Shown here: positions 1 through 12,111 of the stretch, piece after piece
Layout: every line of letters starts with the position of its first letter
How positions within the stretch are numbered: position 1 is the first letter of the stretch
Translations under genes and position numbers: made by a program
Assembly: GCF_007744675.1 (NCBI RefSeq)
Contig: NZ_CP036269.1
Coordinates: 3,575,546 to 3,639,545 of the forward strand
Source: Gimesia alba
GTDB lineage: Bacteria; Planctomycetota; Planctomycetia; Planctomycetales; Planctomycetaceae
Direction: 5' to 3'
DNA length: 64,000 nt
The notes under the pieces: model-generated
What the model was told of the DNA's origin: nothing
What the model saw: the letters and a program-made list of their open reading frames with translations, nothing else
Databases searched by the model: none

Positions 1-1191
1 GAAGTTCAGCGATCCAAGATTCGCCAGTTAGGCGTAAACTGGTTATTCCTGAATCAATCCTCTTATGTTTACAGTACGCCGGGGACGTTAGTTCCCATCA
101 CGGGGATTACAGTTCCCTTTGGTGGACCCCCTGCATTGACTGCTTCACAGAACCTGATTAGTGGGACTTCACTTGGTTTTGGTTTAGTAGACAGTTCCAG
201 TATCTTTCAGGCCTTCATTGAAGCCTTGAAGCAGGAAGCGTTATTGAAAATTCTGGCAGAGCCGGAACTGGTAACAACCAGTGGTCGCCCTGCCAATCTG
301 CTGTCCGGTGGTGAGTTTCCCATTCTGGTTCCTCAAAGTTTAGGTACCGTGACTATCGAGTGGCGTGAATTTGGTGTCCGAATGGAAGCAGTTCCGATTG
401 TGCTCGGTAATGGGCGTCTGCGATTAGAAGTACAACCTGAAGTCAGCGAACGCGATTTTTCCAATGCGGTACAGGTTGCCGGGACGACAGTACCCGGGTT
501 AACCGTGCGTCGTGCGAATACTGCTGTAGAAATGAATTTCGGTGAAACCATGGTGATTGCCGGTTTGATTTCCAGCCGAAAAACGGCAGAGACTTCCAAA
601 ACACCCTTCCTGGGAGAGTTGCCTGTGATTGGGGCGGCCTTCCGTCGTGTGCGATACACCGAAGGAGAAACAGAACTGGTGATCATGGTGACGCCGGAAC
701 TGGTTTCGCCGCTGAAGTCAGGTCAGGTGCCTCCAGGTGGTCCTGGCCGATTTACGGCGACACCAACAGATCGCGAGCTCTATCTGGATGGCGTACTGGA
801 AGTTCCCAGCTATGGCAGTGATTGCCCTGAGTGCCGGTATTCGATTCCCGGGCCGATCGGTCCTGAAGCGATGATGAACATGGAAAATGTCTTACCCCCT
901 GCTTCCGCATCGCAAATTCCCCCTGCCCCTCCTGCACCGACGATTCAATCTGAAGTGATCAGGAAGCCTTCTCTATCACCAGAAAGTGTGAAAAATTTGG
1001 AGGTACAGCAGAAACTGAATCAAGTGCCTGCCCAGACTCCAGTGAATACTAAAGTGCCTGATCTGTCGAGTTCTCCCAAACAGGAATGGAAGGCAAAGCA
1101 GAAAGCAACGAGTCCGAAGCCGGTTAAGAAGCCCAGTAGTGTGAGCAAGCCTGCCGGAGATCGCCCGGGTTTAATTGGACCGGGAGGCTAG
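1..1191 (+). CDS. Type II/III secretion-type secretin (CpaC/RcpA-like), 5' end outside window
   Basis: The frame is open from base 1, so the gene begins upstream; about 396 residues are visible. The fragment opens with EVQRSKIRQLGVNW, typical of the segment before the secretin core in CpaC/RcpA pilus secretins. The core ends with GETMVIAGLIS (about residue 182) and the MVTPELVSPL end motif (about 230). A tail of about 155 residues follows, rich in Pro, Ser and Lys, unusually long and probably disordered. Secretins form the outer-membrane gate through which pili or secreted proteins pass. The next gene is a TadZ/CpaE ATPase, which supports a tad/flp-type pilus locus. An ATG/TTG start near 136 would cut into the domain and is not credible. 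Confidence 0.9.
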   Translation, partial: EVQRSKIRQLGVNWLFLNQSSYVYSTPGTLVPITGITVPFGGPPALTASQNLISGTSLGFGLVDSSSIFQAFIEALKQEALLKILAEPELVTTSGRPANLLSGGEFPILVPQSLGTVTIEWREFGVRMEAVPIVLGNGRLRLEVQPEVSERDFSNAVQVAGTTVPGLTVRRANTAVEMNFGETMVIAGLISSRKTAETSKTPFLGELPVIGAAFRRVRYTEGETELVIMVTPELVSPLKSGQVPPGGPGRFTATPTDRELYLDGVLEVPSYGSDCPECRYSIPGPIGPEAMMNMENVLPPASASQIPPAPPAPTIQSEVIRKPSLSPESVKNLEVQQKLNQVPAQTPVNTKVPDLSSSPKQEWKAKQKATSPKPVKKPSSVSKPAGDRPGLIGPGG

Positions 1192-1276
1192 AAAAACTAA
1201 AACTCGCCATGAGCTGATTCGATAATAGTAAAATGCAATCGCAATAACTTAAACCTTAAGCATAAGTGAACATCTA

Positions 1277-2488
1277 ATGAGTGGAGTTGTTCGATTATCC
1301 ATCATCGATCCAAATGAATCGACACGCAATGAGCTGAAGAATATGCTGATTGGCGTCGATATGGTTTGGCTTGAAGCAGAATGTAGTCGTTACGAATTCT
1401 TCACGGAGGTTGTTTCACAGACCCAGCCCGACATTGCTTTAATCTCCCTGGATGCCAATCCGGAGATGGCCTTGAACCTGATCGCTCAGGTAACCCGGGA
1501 TTTGCCTACCTGTAATGTGATTGTGGTGAGTAGTTCGCAGGAAGGCAGCCTGATTTTAAAGGCGATGCGAAATGGGGCCAAAGAATTTTTAGGCTATCCG
1601 CTGGTTCTGGAAGACTTCCTGGCTGCGTTGAACCGAATTCAGATGACTTCGGGGAAATCAGAGGGAGATCTGAATGCCCCTCGATCGAGCCAGGTGATTA
1701 CGGTCGCGGGAGTCAGTGGTGGCGTTGGTTGTACTTCACTGGCAATCAATCTGGCTTGTTGTCTGGCCAGCAACGAGCGTAACAGTGTGGCAGTGATCGA
1801 CCTGGATCTCGCGTTGGGTGATACTGATGTCTGGCTCGATATTATTCCAGATTATACGATTCAGGATGTCGCCGAAAATATTTCACGGCTCGATTATTCG
1901 TTATTGAAGCGATCACTCACCAAGCATAGTTGTGGTGCGTTCCTGCTACCCCGCCCCGTTCAAATGGATATGTCGGTGCAGATTACGACTGAAGTCTTAA
2001 GGCGGATTATTGCTTTATTGCGTGCAACCTTTACGCACCTGGTGATTGATGTCAGTAAATCATATAACAGTCTCGATATGGCAGCGATGGAGCTTTCGGA
2101 TTCCGTGTTGCTGACGGCGCAGTTGGATCTGCCTTGCTTGAGGAACGTGGTCCGACTTTCACAATTCTTTGACAACAATGAATATGTTTCTGATAAAATC
2201 AAAGTCGTGATGAATCGTCTGGGACTGGAAGATACTCAAATCAGTATCAGCAAAGCCTTGGAGACCATCGGTCGCGACATCTTCTGCCAGATTCCGAATG
2301 ACTATGCCACGATGGTCGAATCGCGAAACAATGGCGTTCCACTGGTCGTGCAGGCGCCGAAGGCCAAGCTGACCAGAACGATTATGGAACTGGCAAACAG
2401 TGTCGGCGGCGAATCCATTTCTGTTACCGATGATTCTGCTGCAAGAAAGAAGAAGAGCCTGTTTGGTTTTCTGAATAATTCCAAATAA
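1277..2488 (+). CDS. TadZ/CpaE-like pilus assembly ATPase
   Basis: This 403-residue protein has an N-terminal receiver-like domain (about 5-120) and a ParA/MinD-type ATPase domain (about 138-375). CpaE/TadZ proteins place the tad pilus machine at its cell site. The nucleotide loop reads GVSGGVGCTSLA (residues 145-156): both lysines of the deviant Walker A motif (KGGxGK[ST]) are absent, with Cys at the usual catalytic position. Atypical P-loops are known in the TadZ branch, so this may be a scaffold or a weak ATPase. Walker-B-like VIDLDLALGD lies near residue 174. It begins 85 bp after the secretin gene on the same strand, probably in the same operon. The basic C-terminus ends KKKSLFGFLNNSK. 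Confidence 0.9.
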   Translation: MSGVVRLSIIDPNESTRNELKNMLIGVDMVWLEAECSRYEFFTEVVSQTQPDIALISLDANPEMALNLIAQVTRDLPTCNVIVVSSSQEGSLILKAMRNGAKEFLGYPLVLEDFLAALNRIQMTSGKSEGDLNAPRSSQVITVAGVSGGVGCTSLAINLACCLASNERNSVAVIDLDLALGDTDVWLDIIPDYTIQDVAENISRLDYSLLKRSLTKHSCGAFLLPRPVQMDMSVQITTEVLRRIIALLRATFTHLVIDVSKSYNSLDMAAMELSDSVLLTAQLDLPCLRNVVRLSQFFDNNEYVSDKIKVVMNRLGLEDTQISISKALETIGRDIFCQIPNDYATMVESRNNGVPLVVQAPKAKLTRTIMELANSVGGESISVTDDSAARKKKSLFGFLNNSK

Positions 2489-2514
2489 GAATCAGGATCT
2501 GATTTCTCTGTGCT

Positions 2515-2847
2515 TCAGGCATCCAGATCCAGGTGAGTGCCTAACGTACCTTCCGCATCAGGTGCTTTGTGATGCTCTTCTTCGGTTTCCTGTTCGTTGG
2601 TCTCAGACTGTGCGCCGCGTCCCTCTTCATCATCATGACCTAACGGCATGCGGCCATCAGCGTCCCGATCACCCGATTTGTCTGCATCGCCGACGTCGTG
2701 AAGCTGGTGATCGGTCATCGCTTTTTTGTCGATGGCCATATTTTGCTGAGCTGCTTCGGCTTTCTGTTTATCGGTGCTGGCATCACTTCGTTGAGCACCG
2801 GCAAACGAACTCGCTAAATTCACAGAACCGGGATTGATCGAACTCAT
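2515..2847 (-). CDS. Small acidic hypothetical protein
   Basis: This is a 110-residue protein, strongly acidic and hydrophilic (many Asp, Glu, His, Gln), without membrane segments or a recognised domain; it looks intrinsically disordered. The start is supported by AAGGATCTC upstream of the ATG on the minus strand. An overlapping plus-strand reading frame is Arg/His-rich and lacks a credible ribosome binding site, so the minus-strand gene is preferred. It runs convergent to the TadZ gene and shares no evident role with it. Function unknown. Confidence 0.6.
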   Translation of the reverse strand: MSSINPGSVNLASSFAGAQRSDASTDKQKAEAAQQNMAIDKKAMTDHQLHDVGDADKSGDRDADGRMPLGHDDEEGRGAQSETNEQETEEEHHKAPDAEGTLGTHLDLDA

Positions 2848-3015
2848 AATCAGAGATCCTTCAGCTGATTTACCTGTTTGCTGTTCAAAATCAGGTTGAA
2901 TGTCTGAAGCGGCTGGCTCAATTCTTGTATTGAAGCTGATATTTTGGGTGAAGCGGGAAAAATGTCAAGAGTGATCCGCTTGTCCGGAGCATCACGGGAG
3001 TGGGGGAGGCTTTTA

Positions 3016-3504
3016 TTACTGTTCTGTTTTCCACGAATTCAGCAGTAAATGTGCCTGACCCTGGTGATGAGGTTCATGCCAGCAGACAATTTGCAGCGCC
3101 ATTTGGTTAGTCCAGCCGCGTTCCTGAAGCCCTTCCGGAATTTGCTCCATTTCTGCTTCGGAGATCTGAGAAATCGTGTTCAGTAAATTCGCTCGCGACT
3201 CTTCCAGGACCGATTGGATCGTTTCCACAGTCGGAATATTCTGATCCGCGATACTCCCTTTCTGGAAGAGGGGAAACCAGTCGGAAAGATTGGAAGGGGT
3301 CTTTCTCAGGCGATCTGTCGCGAATAATTCCTCAGTAATCGCGATATGCATGATTTGCCAGGCAATATGTGCCCTTTCCGGGCCGGGCCGATATGCTAAC
3401 GCACTTTGTGGGTCATCAAACTGGCTGATTTCATTGAGCAGTTTCAACGTCATTGTTCGATTCAATTCCAGGAGTTGGCCGACGGTTGCGGTATCAATGC
3501 TCAT
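3016..3504 (-). CDS. DinB/YfiT-like four-helix protein
   Basis: This 162-residue protein fits the DinB superfamily, compact four-helix bundles that often bind a divalent metal through three histidines. Candidate ligands are His in the HIAWQIMHIAITEE helix (about residues 47-60) and the C-terminal HEPHHQGQ motif (about 143-150), which matches the family HxxHRGQ-type site. Members include thiol-dependent transferases and stress proteins; the substrate cannot be read here. It has no operon partner: the neighbours are a small acidic protein gene downstream and folC divergently upstream. Confidence 0.8.
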   Translation of the reverse strand: MSIDTATVGQLLELNRTMTLKLLNEISQFDDPQSALAYRPGPERAHIAWQIMHIAITEELFATDRLRKTPSNLSDWFPLFQKGSIADQNIPTVETIQSVLEESRANLLNTISQISEAEMEQIPEGLQERGWTNQMALQIVCWHEPHHQGQAHLLLNSWKTEQ

Positions 3505-3711
3505 ATGACCTGTTCACCTTTAAGTATCCGAATGGTTCTGACAGTTGTGAAAATCTTTGCTTGATTGTATATCTCACGGTCTACATCCGAAAAGTGCTTA
3601 GCTATAATATTCGCGACTTAGCCTCAATCTCTCGTTATTTTTTCTGCAGAGGCTGTTTCGACAGTTAACCGATCGTATTTACCGTCAATTATATAAAAGG
3701 AACTGCCTGAC

Positions 3712-5151
3712 ATGGGAGTCTCGGCAGAACAGTATCAGCACAGTCTGGACTTTCTCTTTGGACGCCTCAATTATGAACGAATGGGGAGTAATAAGTATTC
3801 CACCAAAGACTTCAAATTGGGAAGAATGCAAGAACTGCTAAAGGCCTTGGAGAATCCTCAGTCCAGTGTGCCGACAATTCATATCGCAGGGACGAAAGGG
3901 AAAGGCTCCACTTCAGCCATGATTGCTGAAATGTTGTCTGCCGCAGGGTACCGTACCGGATTATTTACTTCACCGCACGTGACCAGATACGAAGAACGGA
4001 TTCTGATTGACGGAAAGCAGATCGCTCCCGAGCAGTTGGTCGATCAGGTCACGGTGCTCTCTGAGGCGGTCGATCAGTTAGGACTTGATTTTGGTGAGGG
4101 GGAGATGACCCCCACATTTTTCGAGTTGACCACTGCATTGGCGTGGATGCATTTCAAGCAGAATCAAGTCGATTATGCAGTGATGGAAGTGGGGCTGGGG
4201 GGCAGGCTGGATTCCACAAATGTTTGTGAACCGCTGGCAACTTTGATAACCAATATCAGCTATGACCATACGGCCCTGTTGGGGGACACGATCGAACAGA
4301 TTACCCGTGAAAAAGCGGGGATTATCAAATCGGGGATTCCTGTCTTTAGTGGCGTCACACAGCCAGAGGCAATTGCCGTTCTTGAGGAAGTGTGTGCAGA
4401 GCGACAGGCACCGTTGTACCTGCTCAACCGGGACTTTTTCTATGAGACAGTCCGAGAATCAGGAAAGGCTGGCGCCCTGACTGCCGCAAGTGGTTCTCTA
4501 GATGCGAATCGGCAGCAGAAAATTCAGGTCAAAAGCCCGTGGTCCGTGATTGATGAGATGCCAGTCAGTCTGCTGGGGCAGCATCAGGCGATGAATGCCG
4601 GGCTGGCTGTTGTGCTGTTGGATTATTTACGTCACACAGGGACTCCGATTGAGATCGGGCAAATGCGAACAGGGATGGTTGGCTTGAAATGGCCGGCACG
4701 CATTGAAGTGGTACAGAAGAACCCGACGGTGATTATTGATACTGCCCACAATGGTGCTTCTATCAACGCCTTGATCAAAACGCTCGACGAGTGCTTCTCG
4801 CAGCAAAATCGTTTGTTAATCTTTGCTGCGACTCGGGAAAAAGATGTGAGCGAAATGCTGGGAGCGCTGCTGCCACATTTTGAGACAGTCATTCTGACCC
4901 AGTACCTTTCTAATCCGCGTCGAATTCCGGTAAACGAATTGAATGACATTGCGCAAACGATTCAGCAGGAGTCTGGCAGTCATACCGATCTGATTTCCAC
5001 TGCCAGTCCCGCCGATGCCTGGCTCAAGGCGAAGGCAAATTCGACGCCAGAGACGTTGATATGTGTGACAGGTTCCTTTTTCATTGCCGCGGAAATGCGA
5101 GAGCTCTTGCTGGGGGCAACAGATGAGGCCTTGCTGACCGAATTCTGCTAA
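3712..5151 (+). CDS. folC: Folylpolyglutamate synthase / dihydrofolate synthase
   Basis: FolC adds glutamate to dihydropteroate and/or folates with ATP in the cytoplasm. The 479-residue length is slightly above the usual 420-450. Family motifs: P-loop GTKGKGST (residues 60-67), FTSPHVTRYEERILIDG, the EVGLGGRLDSTN motif, ISYDHTALLGDTIEQITREKAGIIK, and DTAHNGAS in the C-terminal ligase domain. The ATG is preceded by AAAGGA at 10 nt. It stands alone between a divergent DinB-like gene and the convergent pilus operon. Whether it has both activities cannot be told from sequence. Confidence 0.95.
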   Translation: MGVSAEQYQHSLDFLFGRLNYERMGSNKYSTKDFKLGRMQELLKALENPQSSVPTIHIAGTKGKGSTSAMIAEMLSAAGYRTGLFTSPHVTRYEERILIDGKQIAPEQLVDQVTVLSEAVDQLGLDFGEGEMTPTFFELTTALAWMHFKQNQVDYAVMEVGLGGRLDSTNVCEPLATLITNISYDHTALLGDTIEQITREKAGIIKSGIPVFSGVTQPEAIAVLEEVCAERQAPLYLLNRDFFYETVRESGKAGALTAASGSLDANRQQKIQVKSPWSVIDEMPVSLLGQHQAMNAGLAVVLLDYLRHTGTPIEIGQMRTGMVGLKWPARIEVVQKNPTVIIDTAHNGASINALIKTLDECFSQQNRLLIFAATREKDVSEMLGALLPHFETVILTQYLSNPRRIPVNELNDIAQTIQQESGSHTDLISTASPADAWLKAKANSTPETLICVTGSFFIAAEMRELLLGATDEALLTEFC

Positions 5152-5204
5152 GCGGGGCCAGAAAACCAGTTGCTTGCATGCGAAGCTCTGATTGTAGCAT
5201 GCGT

Positions 5205-5241
5205 AAAAAAAGGGAAGAGTAACTGCCGCTACCCTTCCCTT
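5205..5241 (-). terminator. Intrinsic terminator of the pilus-like operon
   Basis: The hairpin has arms at 5210-5221 and 5230-5241 (12 bp with one mismatch) and an 8-nt loop. On the minus strand it is followed by seven T residues (complement of the A run at 5205-5211). It lies just past the stop of the 5264-7462 gene, so it should end the minus-strand operon. Confidence 0.8.
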
Positions 5242-5263
5242 CTCGTGTTATCAAATCAGCAAA

Positions 5264-7462
5264 TTATGGTCCCACGCGAATGGGATTCTTTTTGCGTTTG
5301 CTTTTCTTTCCTTTTTGCGGACGACCCATCATATCACCCTCCAAACCATAATATTCAGCTGAGGCCGATTCTTCAGCGCCAAAGCCAAACGCATCGGTGG
5401 GAGCACTGGCTCTGGCTTCTGCTGCTTCTTTGACCCAGGCCAGACTCTGACGCTCGCGGTCGAACATGTTTTTGGCATAGGTATAAGTTTCGGAAGCTGC
5501 CGGGGGCTTTGAAGATTTCAGATTCCCCAGATTATCAACAATAATTGCTTCCGCATCGATGGGTAAATGCCCTCGAGTTTGTCTGGGCAAGTTCAAATCG
5601 GGGTGATCTTCCAGCCGGATAGAAGGAGATGGGATCGCATCGACCAGATAGTTTTGTGTATCAAACTGGACGGTTGCTTTCTCGTCGTATTCTTCTTTCG
5701 CAACATCATAAAGTTCTGCAGACTGTTCTCCGCCAATCTCGTCGCCAACGGCGGTTTTTAAAAAAGAGTGAATCGTGGTTCCGGTTTTGGGATACCACTG
5801 GAAGACTTCAAATTGTGCCGTTATTCCGTTGGCTCCACGGGGAGGTCGAACATTTTGCAGATAATAGTAGACATCCTGTTCGGCAGTCACAGCGGCAGTC
5901 TCATTGCTCCAGGGAGTCATTCTTGTTTCTCCTTCCGCAACAGCAGGCAGCACGACTTCTTCGATGGGACGCTGAAAATTCGGATTTCGTACGACAAGCC
6001 GGACGCGATACTTGTAAGTTTCGCCTGGATTCAGATCGAAATCAAAGTAGCGGAATAACAAGAGTCGGCCAGCGGCTGTGACATTGGCTTTCAATTTCTG
6101 GATGAGTTTCTTCTCGTCCAGTTCTTCACCAGGTCTGATCTGCTGCATGGAGCTTGCCATACCTTGAAAAACAGAATCCATTTGCTCGGGTTGTCCGTCC
6201 GACATAAACTGACTGCGAATTTCACGCATGCCAAGCTGCAAGTTCGAAAAGCCTTTTTGTTTTTCTTTGAAGACTCTTTCACCGGCGTGTGATTTTTTGT
6301 ATTGATCCAGAACCAGTCGATTGAATTCGAGTTCCTGTTCAATTTCTTCCTGGCTGAGGGTGAAGTTTTCGACGCGTGGGTGCGTGGCGACTTTATACCA
6401 GAACCCCGCGATTCGGCTGGGAAGCGGCATGGTGAAAACGCGGTCGGTGATTCCGGTGTTGACGACTTCAGGGTCGAAGTCGGCACTTTCTTTTAAGACC
6501 TCAATCGATGTTTCGATATCAACGTCTTCCCATTTACCGGCTGCAGGGTTAGCTCCGGGGACTATTTTTTGGCGTTGTAATTGAAAATCGAGGAACTCCA
6601 GGATTCTGCCTGCCTGCATGTTCTGCATTGAATAGGCATCACCCAAAGATCGTTCCAGCTTATCTTGCTGTGTGGCCAGATCGAAGACGCCTCTGACGGC
6701 AATAAATCGTAAGCCGCGACCTTCACGAGCGGGACCTGCCATACCACCACTCATTCCCATTTCCATCATCGACCCATCAGGCACGGCTCCTAATTCACCG
6801 GGGGGAGCATAACCGCCTGGGTCGTAACCACCGGGACCTCCCGCAGCCATCATGTCTGCTTCAGCATTAGGCATATTACCAAAAGTCAGGCCTGCCATGG
6901 CAGAGCCGCCGGGGCCTCCCATACCAGCGCCGGCAACATTGGTTCTTTTTTTGAACGGGTTATATTCTGGTTCATCCGGTTTGGCTTCTTCAGTTTCCTT
7001 TGAATCCGAGCCTTCAGCTCCTTCTTCCATTGCAGCGTCGAGTGGTCGGGTCATCATTATAAACCGACCGTAAGTGGCGACCAGATCTTCGATCGGCATC
7101 CAGTCCACTTCTTTGGCACGCTCTTTTTTCGCGTATAACCGCCAGGAGAGAGGATGCGAGAATTGATAGTTCGTAACCTCGATCCCTTTATCGATCAGCT
7201 GTGACACTTTTTCCCGCAGATCGTCATCTTTAAGAAATTCCTTGCGTTGTTCTTCGGGCCATTGACTGTTTTTGACCTGGGATTCAGCCGTCTCGACCTT
7301 TTGAGAGAGCTCAAGCGGAGTCCGTTTTTCGGTTGTCCACTTTGATGTAAAGATGGCAAAGACTACAAACAATGCAACGAAGCCCAGGACAATCTTTTCG
7401 CCATGGTTCACTGCAAATTCTTTGTAGTTCATTCCTTTGAGATTGGACATCAAGTTCTTCAC
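5264..7462 (-). CDS. Single-pass membrane protein of a PilM-type operon, 732 aa
   Basis: I do not recognise a named family. A short basic N-terminus is followed by one membrane helix (about residues 24-40), then a large domain presumably outside the cytoplasm. A Gly/Met-rich linker lies at about 175-250. The second half contains a fibronectin-like stretch beginning FDFDLNPGETYKYRVRLVVRNPNFQRP, and the C-terminus is very basic (KGKKSKRKKNPIRVGP). The start is GTG, with GGAGAAAG a few bases upstream. It is third in an operon after the PilM fusion and the 570-aa protein. By position it could serve as a PilO/PilP-like or GspM-like component; that is inference. Confidence 0.75.
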   Translation of the reverse strand: MKNLMSNLKGMNYKEFAVNHGEKIVLGFVALFVVFAIFTSKWTTEKRTPLELSQKVETAESQVKNSQWPEEQRKEFLKDDDLREKVSQLIDKGIEVTNYQFSHPLSWRLYAKKERAKEVDWMPIEDLVATYGRFIMMTRPLDAAMEEGAEGSDSKETEEAKPDEPEYNPFKKRTNVAGAGMGGPGGSAMAGLTFGNMPNAEADMMAAGGPGGYDPGGYAPPGELGAVPDGSMMEMGMSGGMAGPAREGRGLRFIAVRGVFDLATQQDKLERSLGDAYSMQNMQAGRILEFLDFQLQRQKIVPGANPAAGKWEDVDIETSIEVLKESADFDPEVVNTGITDRVFTMPLPSRIAGFWYKVATHPRVENFTLSQEEIEQELEFNRLVLDQYKKSHAGERVFKEKQKGFSNLQLGMREIRSQFMSDGQPEQMDSVFQGMASSMQQIRPGEELDEKKLIQKLKANVTAAGRLLLFRYFDFDLNPGETYKYRVRLVVRNPNFQRPIEEVVLPAVAEGETRMTPWSNETAAVTAEQDVYYYLQNVRPPRGANGITAQFEVFQWYPKTGTTIHSFLKTAVGDEIGGEQSAELYDVAKEEYDEKATVQFDTQNYLVDAIPSPSIRLEDHPDLNLPRQTRGHLPIDAEAIIVDNLGNLKSSKPPAASETYTYAKNMFDRERQSLAWVKEAAEARASAPTDAFGFGAEESASAEYYGLEGDMMGRPQKGKKSKRKKNPIRVGP

Positions 7463-7527
7463 GGGACTTTCTCCGTTTAATTAAAGTTTACTGTAGCTGA
7501 TGGGATTCAGTTTCTAGTAAGTCTGTA

Positions 7528-9240
7528 TCACTGGTTAGCAGCTTCCTCAGAATTCGATTCGGTCGGAGGAGGCTGTGGGTTATTATCCGCCGGTGCGGAA
7601 TCTGCAGCTGGCGTCGCCGGAGATGCAGGTTCTGTTGGTTGTTCAGGAGTATCGCCCGCGGGTACGGGCTGGTTTTCGGTATTGGCAGCCGCAGCATCTG
7701 TCGGCTGCGCTGGGTTTGCTTCAGAGCCTGCAGGAGTTGCATTGGCTGCATCCCCTGCTGGTGTGGCAGCATCGGCCGCCGGTTGCCCCGGGTTATTGGG
7801 GTTTGTCCCCTCTGCTTCAGCCACCATCTCTCCTTCGGGTGGTTCATACGGTTTGTAAAGTGTCATTAAACCGGCAATGGTGACGACAGACAGCTCAGGG
7901 TCACTTAAAGCAGCATCCAGCAGGCCTTTATTTTCGAGGCCTGGTTGTCCCATTCCCGGTTGTCCTCCGGCTTCAGCACTGAAGCCAGATCCACCGCCGG
8001 GACGGCCTCCACCAAATTCCGTTCCACCAAATCCTGAATCGGCACTGAACCCGGCGTCACCTCCCATGGGGCTGGCGCCCCGGCGGCCTGTGGTACCACC
8101 GAGACTGGCAATGGGGGTCAGGTTGTCATCGAACATGTCTGCGCGTTGAACGCGGACGATTTCTGCAGGCCAAGGCATGCTGGATAACTGGGCAAGCAGG
8201 TGAGGCAGTTTTGAAGATTGGATTACGGCTTTAATATAAAACGCACGGGTTTTATAGGGGAGTGCTTCGTCTTCATGGTAGTAACGTTTGAGGTTTTGTG
8301 CGCCCTGGCCTCCTGCAAAGCCACCACCAAGCATACCGGCGCTTTCTGCCATCACGTCACCACTATCGTCTCCACCTCCGGCAGAGCCATCAACATCATT
8401 TCCGAAGATTTTGGTCAGATCCATATCGACATCAATTTGCATCGCGCCGCCGCCCATCGCATCCGTCATGCCGGCGCGCCCACCGCCACCTCCGCCGCCA
8501 AATCCACCACTATCCATACCTGCCATTCCCGCCATACCATCCATGTCACCCATGCTGCCGTCACCAGCGGGAGCACTCCCATCATCGCCAACGGTCCCCC
8601 CGCGCAGTTCCAGCTGGATAATCTGGCGGACAGGCGACTCGCTGATATTCGCAGCGCCTTTGTTGACTTCGGCAATAGCTTCCAGGATCGAGCTGACGAG
8701 CCAGACATCTTCCTGAGCATCCCACATTTCTTCCGAAGTCGGAGGTAGTGTTTTCCATTTGTCTAATGGAACATGGGGGATGGTGTTCGGGCTGATATCA
8801 ACCGTTCCCGTTCCATCTTTCAAGCTGAATGGGTTGGCCAGTTTATGGGCACGCAAGATTTCAAATTTATAAGCACTTCGATAGAGGTTGCGGGGAACAC
8901 GCGAGATTTCACCGCGATACGGCGTATTTTTCATCAGAGGAGTGACGTCTGGTGGCCAGACAAATAAGCTCTTTTGTTTATCCCAGAGGTACTTGTGGGA
9001 CTGACCAATATACTTTTCTTTTTCCTTGTTGATCTCTTTCAGGGCAGAAGACCAGGTTTCATTGGGAGGATTGGGGGGAACCTGTGCGTCGGTGAATGCT
9101 TTATCGATCGCGGCTTTTCGCTCATCGATTTCTTTGGCAAGACTACCAGTCGCCATACTCCAGCCAATCACAGGCAGCAGCAGAGCAATAAACAGAATGA
9201 TCCAGAATTTATGAACAAGAATCGGTTTTAATTTGTCCAT
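7528..9240 (-). CDS. PilO-like single-pass membrane protein with low-complexity tail, 570 aa
   Basis: The architecture recalls PilO/GspM inner-membrane platform proteins: short cytoplasmic N-terminus, one membrane helix (about 12-30), a helical stretch, a Gly/Met-rich insert (about 225-310), a small alpha/beta segment (KAVIQSSKLPHLLAQLSSM ... EIVRVQRADM), and a Pro/Ala/Glu-rich tail from about 480. Assignment to PilO is by layout and neighbourhood, not clear motif similarity. The ATG is preceded by AGAGGA. The low-complexity parts have strongly skewed codons, which creates several long antisense reading frames that are not genes. Confidence 0.7.
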   Translation of the reverse strand: MDKLKPILVHKFWIILFIALLLPVIGWSMATGSLAKEIDERKAAIDKAFTDAQVPPNPPNETWSSALKEINKEKEKYIGQSHKYLWDKQKSLFVWPPDVTPLMKNTPYRGEISRVPRNLYRSAYKFEILRAHKLANPFSLKDGTGTVDISPNTIPHVPLDKWKTLPPTSEEMWDAQEDVWLVSSILEAIAEVNKGAANISESPVRQIIQLELRGGTVGDDGSAPAGDGSMGDMDGMAGMAGMDSGGFGGGGGGGRAGMTDAMGGGAMQIDVDMDLTKIFGNDVDGSAGGGDDSGDVMAESAGMLGGGFAGGQGAQNLKRYYHEDEALPYKTRAFYIKAVIQSSKLPHLLAQLSSMPWPAEIVRVQRADMFDDNLTPIASLGGTTGRRGASPMGGDAGFSADSGFGGTEFGGGRPGGGSGFSAEAGGQPGMGQPGLENKGLLDAALSDPELSVVTIAGLMTLYKPYEPPEGEMVAEAEGTNPNNPGQPAADAATPAGDAANATPAGSEANPAQPTDAAAANTENQPVPAGDTPEQPTEPASPATPAADSAPADNNPQPPPTESNSEEAANQ

Positions 9241-9344
9241 CGGGTTGTCCTCTGCTCTCTTCCAAAGAGATGTAAAGTCGCGTAAAAAACGTTTTAAAGT
9301 GAATCGATCTTATTGTTGAGTAACGTCTGTCTGGCAAGCCTTTA

Positions 9345-11471
<2,127 letters not shown>

Positions 11472-12111
11472 GTGACTGGTCACTCCTACTTTCTGGAAAT
11501 ACCTGAATCAGTGCTTACCAGATTGAACCGGAAATGTTTCCGAAATTTAATGAACGAGATGCTATTTCATGCTGGCTGAACGGAATCGTTTCAAACCAGC
11601 GGAATTGTATCAGATTTACTTAGTTTCAGTTAGATAGGCTGAGGGAATAATTTCAGAATAAACAATCCCCTAACATAAGGCTATCACAGGATTTCGTATA
11701 AAGTCAATGAAATAGTGGATGTTTGAAAACGACTTCATAAAAAATAATCAGTCAACCGCTATGATTTTGTATGCCAAACGGACTATCGTCTGCGAATTCC
11801 TGTCGCAAGTTGCTTCGTTTTTGGTTCATTCAATTGATTGGACGAGGCTCAAAATCAAAGAGTTCCCAATAAGTCAGTTTTTATTACGAATTTATCAGTT
11901 TTATTGATGGATTCTTCAATCAGTTTTTTTGCGATGATCTGTGTGTATGTTTATGTTTCTGGCTTCAGAAGTGGATTTGACTAAGTATAAGTTAGCCTGT
12001 GATTTGTGATTTCTCGTGGGTGATGGATACCGCACTATAGATACTCGGCGGTAGTTTGCTTATGCTAATCTGAGTCAGAGAAGGAACCGGACTCATTCTC
12101 GAAGGTACGAA
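11472..12111. other. Divergent intergenic region, 640 bp, no gene seen
   Basis: AT-rich DNA between the pilM-like operon and the GH38-like gene. It presumably carries both promoters. A 62-codon frame at 11719-11907 has no ribosome binding site and reads as noise. I see no RNA gene or repeat. Confidence 0.5.

Noticed and set aside
2562..2837. Plus-strand 91-codon frame
   Set aside because: Arg/His/Cys-rich composition with no binding site, antisense to a better minus-strand gene.
7575..8748. Several long plus-strand frames opposite the pilus operon
   Set aside because: They arise from Gly/Pro-rich codons of the real minus-strand genes; composition is random-like and start sites are absent.
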